Source: HGM04593 sp045661225
Lineage (GTDB): Bacteria; Bacteroidota; Bacteroidia; Bacteroidales; Bacteroidaceae
Direction of reading: 5' to 3'
Assembly: GCA_045661225.1 (NCBI GenBank)
Contig: JAZRFF010000032.1
Location: 1-34,365 of the forward strand
Length of the DNA: 34,365 bases
Below are positions 34,144 through 34,365 of this stretch, in pieces. Position 1 is the stretch's first letter. Every line of letters begins with the position of its first letter. Both the position numbers and the translations under genes were made by a program. A model generated the notes under the pieces. The model saw nothing but the letters and a program-made list of their open reading frames with translations, was not told the DNA's origin and did no database searches.

Positions 34144-34365
34144 ATGAAAAAGTACATTTGTTCAGTATGTGGTTATATACACGAAGGTGAATCGGCTCCC
34201 GAGCGTTGTCCGATGTGTAAGGTTCCTTCTGAGAAGTTTAATGAGTTGAAGCAGAATGGCGGCAAGCTTGAATTTGTTCAGGAGCACGTTATTGGTGTAG
34301 CGAAGGGTTGCGACGATGAGATGATAAAGGACCTTAACAACCACTTTATAGGCGAGTGCACCGAG
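34144..34365 (+). CDS. Reverse rubrerythrin / NADH peroxidase, 5' part
   Basis: The first 74 codons of a gene cut by the window edge. The N-terminus is a rubredoxin-type iron site with two CxxC pairs (Cys6/Cys9 and Cys22/Cys25; YICSVCGYIHEG, ERCPMCKVP). It is followed by the linker and first helix of a ferritin-like di-iron domain (VIGVAKGCDDEMIKDL, then FIGECTE, whose Glu residues fit the start of the di-iron site). Rubredoxin first and di-iron second is the reverse rubrerythrin order; such proteins reduce hydrogen peroxide in the cytoplasm of anaerobes. A strong promoter lies upstream. Confidence 0.88.
   Translation, partial: MKKYICSVCGYIHEGESAPERCPMCKVPSEKFNELKQNGGKLEFVQEHVIGVAKGCDDEMIKDLNNHFIGECTE

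Overview
The window looks like a chromosomal segment of a member of the Bacteroidales (Bacteroidota; Prevotella-like or a near relative, not resolved further). Evidence for this: a serine palmitoyltransferase of the sphingolipid-making Bacteroidales type; an extended (~300 aa) NusB; DUF3276, DUF4923 and DUF5606 proteins; large secreted proteins with a YDLQGR...YI(I/V)NG tail; and upstream elements that fit the Bacteroidota promoter (TTTG, 19-21 nt, TAnnTTTG) rather than the E. coli consensus. No phage, insertion sequence or CRISPR array was seen.

Layout. 1-833 has no convincing gene but is rich in inverted and direct repeats. 834-3509 (minus) is a two-gene unit, mltG then a GH20 hexosaminidase, acting on the envelope or on glycans. 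3730-6977 (plus) is a Wza-type export lipoprotein plus a Wzc-type tyrosine autokinase, with no glycosyltransferase beside them. 7130-8317 is serine palmitoyltransferase, followed by two identical tRNA-Pro(UGG) genes.

9193-19597 is the accessory core. Two successive cassettes each consist of a very large secreted multidomain protein (1912 and 1266 aa; discoidin-like and lectin-like modules and a sorting-type tail) followed at once by a ~60 aa peptide. The two peptides share an N-terminal KKxYIxP motif and a 12-residue C-terminal (F/Y)RGxWxxIW motif although their codons have diverged. This pairing is the best candidate in the window for an undescribed system; its function is unknown.

19783-26427 is housekeeping: minus-strand rplY-pth-S4 protein and a DUF3276 gene, then plus-strand nusB-yajC-ybbR-coaE and the DUF5606-DUF4923 pair. 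26603-31251 (minus) holds clpB and nadE. Each is followed by a long perfect palindromic hairpin, and the two hairpins share the central core CACGCGTG. NadE keeps its synthetase P-loop, but the glutaminase nucleophile motif EICED reads ETGHE, so the catalytic cysteine appears to be missing. Its upstream region is a tandem repeat that also duplicates the promoter-like element. 31570-33792 (minus) is a fasciclin-domain lipoprotein, and the right edge cuts a rubredoxin-first (reverse) rubrerythrin.
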